Assembly: GCA_036265385.1 (NCBI GenBank)
Contig: DATAPD010000015.1
Span: 124,001 to 188,000, forward strand
DNA length: 64,000 nucleotides
Source: DATAPD01 sp036265385
Lineage (GTDB): Bacteria; Acidobacteriota; Terriglobia; Terriglobales; Acidobacteriaceae
Direction of reading: 5' to 3'
Every line of letters begins with the position of its first letter. Positions within the stretch are counted from its first letter, which is position 1. Positions 63,372 through 64,000 of this stretch are shown here, one piece after another. The position numbers were made by a program, and so were the translations under genes. Below the pieces are notes generated by a model that was not told the origin of the DNA, searched no databases, and saw nothing but the letters and a program-made list of their open reading frames with translations.

Positions 63372-64000
63372 ACGCTCGCATCGCCAACATCGCAGCCAAT
63401 ACCTTCCGCGAAGCGGTGCGCGATCGCGTGCTGTACAACCTGATCGTCTTCGCCCTGCTCATGTCAGGGGCGGCCATTCTCGTTGGACAGATTTCAATCG
63501 GCATCGAAAAACTCGTTGTTATCAACCTCGGCTTGACCGCGGTATCGCTGTTCGGCGTGGTCATCGCGATTTTTATTGGTATTGGCCTCGTGTCGAAGGA
63601 GATCGACAAGCGGACGCTCTACACCGTGCTCTCGCGCCCGGTGCGCCGCTGGGAGTTCATTGTCGGAAAGTTCTTCGGGCTCACCGGCACCCTCATCGTG
63701 AACACGTTGTGCATGGGCATTGGCGTTTTCGCAGCATTGTTCTACGTCTCACACAAGTTTGCCGCGGCGGACGCCTGGGTGCTGTCGGCCCTCTACTTCA
63801 TTGTTCTGCAGTTCCTGATCATCACGTCGTTGGCGCTTTTCTTCTCGTCGTTCTCTTCACCGCTGTTATCGGCGGTCTTTGCGTTTTCCCTGTTTGTAAT
63901 AGGCAGCTTCTCGGAAGACGTGCGCGGGTTCGCGGCAATGACGCATGGGGTAGAGCGTTGGCTCGCGACCGCCGCAGCTTACGTCGTGCCTAACATTTCC
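63368..64000 (+). CDS. ABC transporter permease (3' end beyond window)
   Basis: The first 211 residues of an ABC-2 type permease: hydrophobic helices from about residue 20 (NLIVFALLMSGAAILVG), VVIAIFIGIGLVSKEIDKRT, LYTVLSRPVRRWEFIVGKFFG. Starts in the ATGA overlap with the ATPase gene, with GGAG upstream, so it is the transporter's membrane part. It runs off the end of the window. Confidence 0.88.
   Translation, partial: MNARIANIAANTFREAVRDRVLYNLIVFALLMSGAAILVGQISIGIEKLVVINLGLTAVSLFGVVIAIFIGIGLVSKEIDKRTLYTVLSRPVRRWEFIVGKFFGLTGTLIVNTLCMGIGVFAALFYVSHKFAAADAWVLSALYFIVLQFLIITSLALFFSSFSSPLLSAVFAFSLFVIGSFSEDVRGFAAMTHGVERWLATAAAYVVPNIS

Overview
The window reads as a stretch of chromosome from an Acidobacteriota (Terriglobia, Koribacter-like) bacterium. 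This is inferred from gene content: a Tal-Pgi fusion in a pentose-phosphate operon, secreted S53 proteases with pro-domains, paired M16 peptidases, tandem xer genes and many small GC-rich hairpin repeats between genes. No rRNA, tRNA, CRISPR array or intact insertion sequence was found. Nearly all of it is dense, ordinary chromosome.

Layout. 1-9189: one plus-strand operon for glucose-6-phosphate and pentose-phosphate metabolism (transketolase cut by the window edge, transaldolase/phosphoglucose isomerase fusion, gnd, zwf, glucokinase, 6-phosphogluconolactonase), with 4-base overlaps at zwf/glk and glk/pgl. 9202-14761: an unusual block in which two GAF/zinc-ribbon/one-helix membrane proteins are flanked by two minus-strand pairs of small LuxR-type DNA-binding proteins that have no receiver domain. 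15190-23316: glycosyltransferase, a decayed FucP-like sugar transporter beside an intact ROK kinase, an MFS exporter, a PilZ protein and envelope proteins (TPR, Pal/OmpA). 23392-34510: argS, larC, metG, tatD, yajQ, a polyprenyl diphosphate synthase, a secreted RidA protein, a DedA-rhodanese gene with an in-frame UGA, a CYTH protein and an RsbRD-like sensor domain. 34594-44579: secA, an acyl-ligase/ACP/acyltransferase fusion, tandem Xer recombinases, DUF72 and a LigD polymerase domain. 44809-55199: amidohydrolase, LOG protein, isoprenylcysteine-methyltransferase-like protein, an M16 protease pair, a HipA-like kinase/DUF3037 pair and an S53 protease. 55501-64000: SDR, radical SAM protein, PP2C phosphatase, Rieske oxygenase, three pilin genes of two different classes, and an ABC transporter running off the end.

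The strongest unusual signal is at 32433-33401. A DedA-family membrane domain fused to a rhodanese domain is interrupted by TGA exactly in the rhodanese catalytic loop (YCT-TGA-QREATS). The same frame continues for 52 well-conserved residues, and a hairpin that fits the bacterial SECIS rules starts a few bases after the TGA. I read it as a selenoprotein with a Cys-x-Sec active site. The second candidate is the duplicated two-HTH module around the GAF/zinc-ribbon genes, in which one copy has one HTH gene fully overprinted by its partner's reading frame. Other points of interest are a ligase-ACP-PlsC fusion, a frame-disrupted FucP transporter, a tightly overlapped HipA-like/DUF3037 pair, mixed pilin classes with possible sigma-54 promoters, and several dispersed palindromic repeat families.
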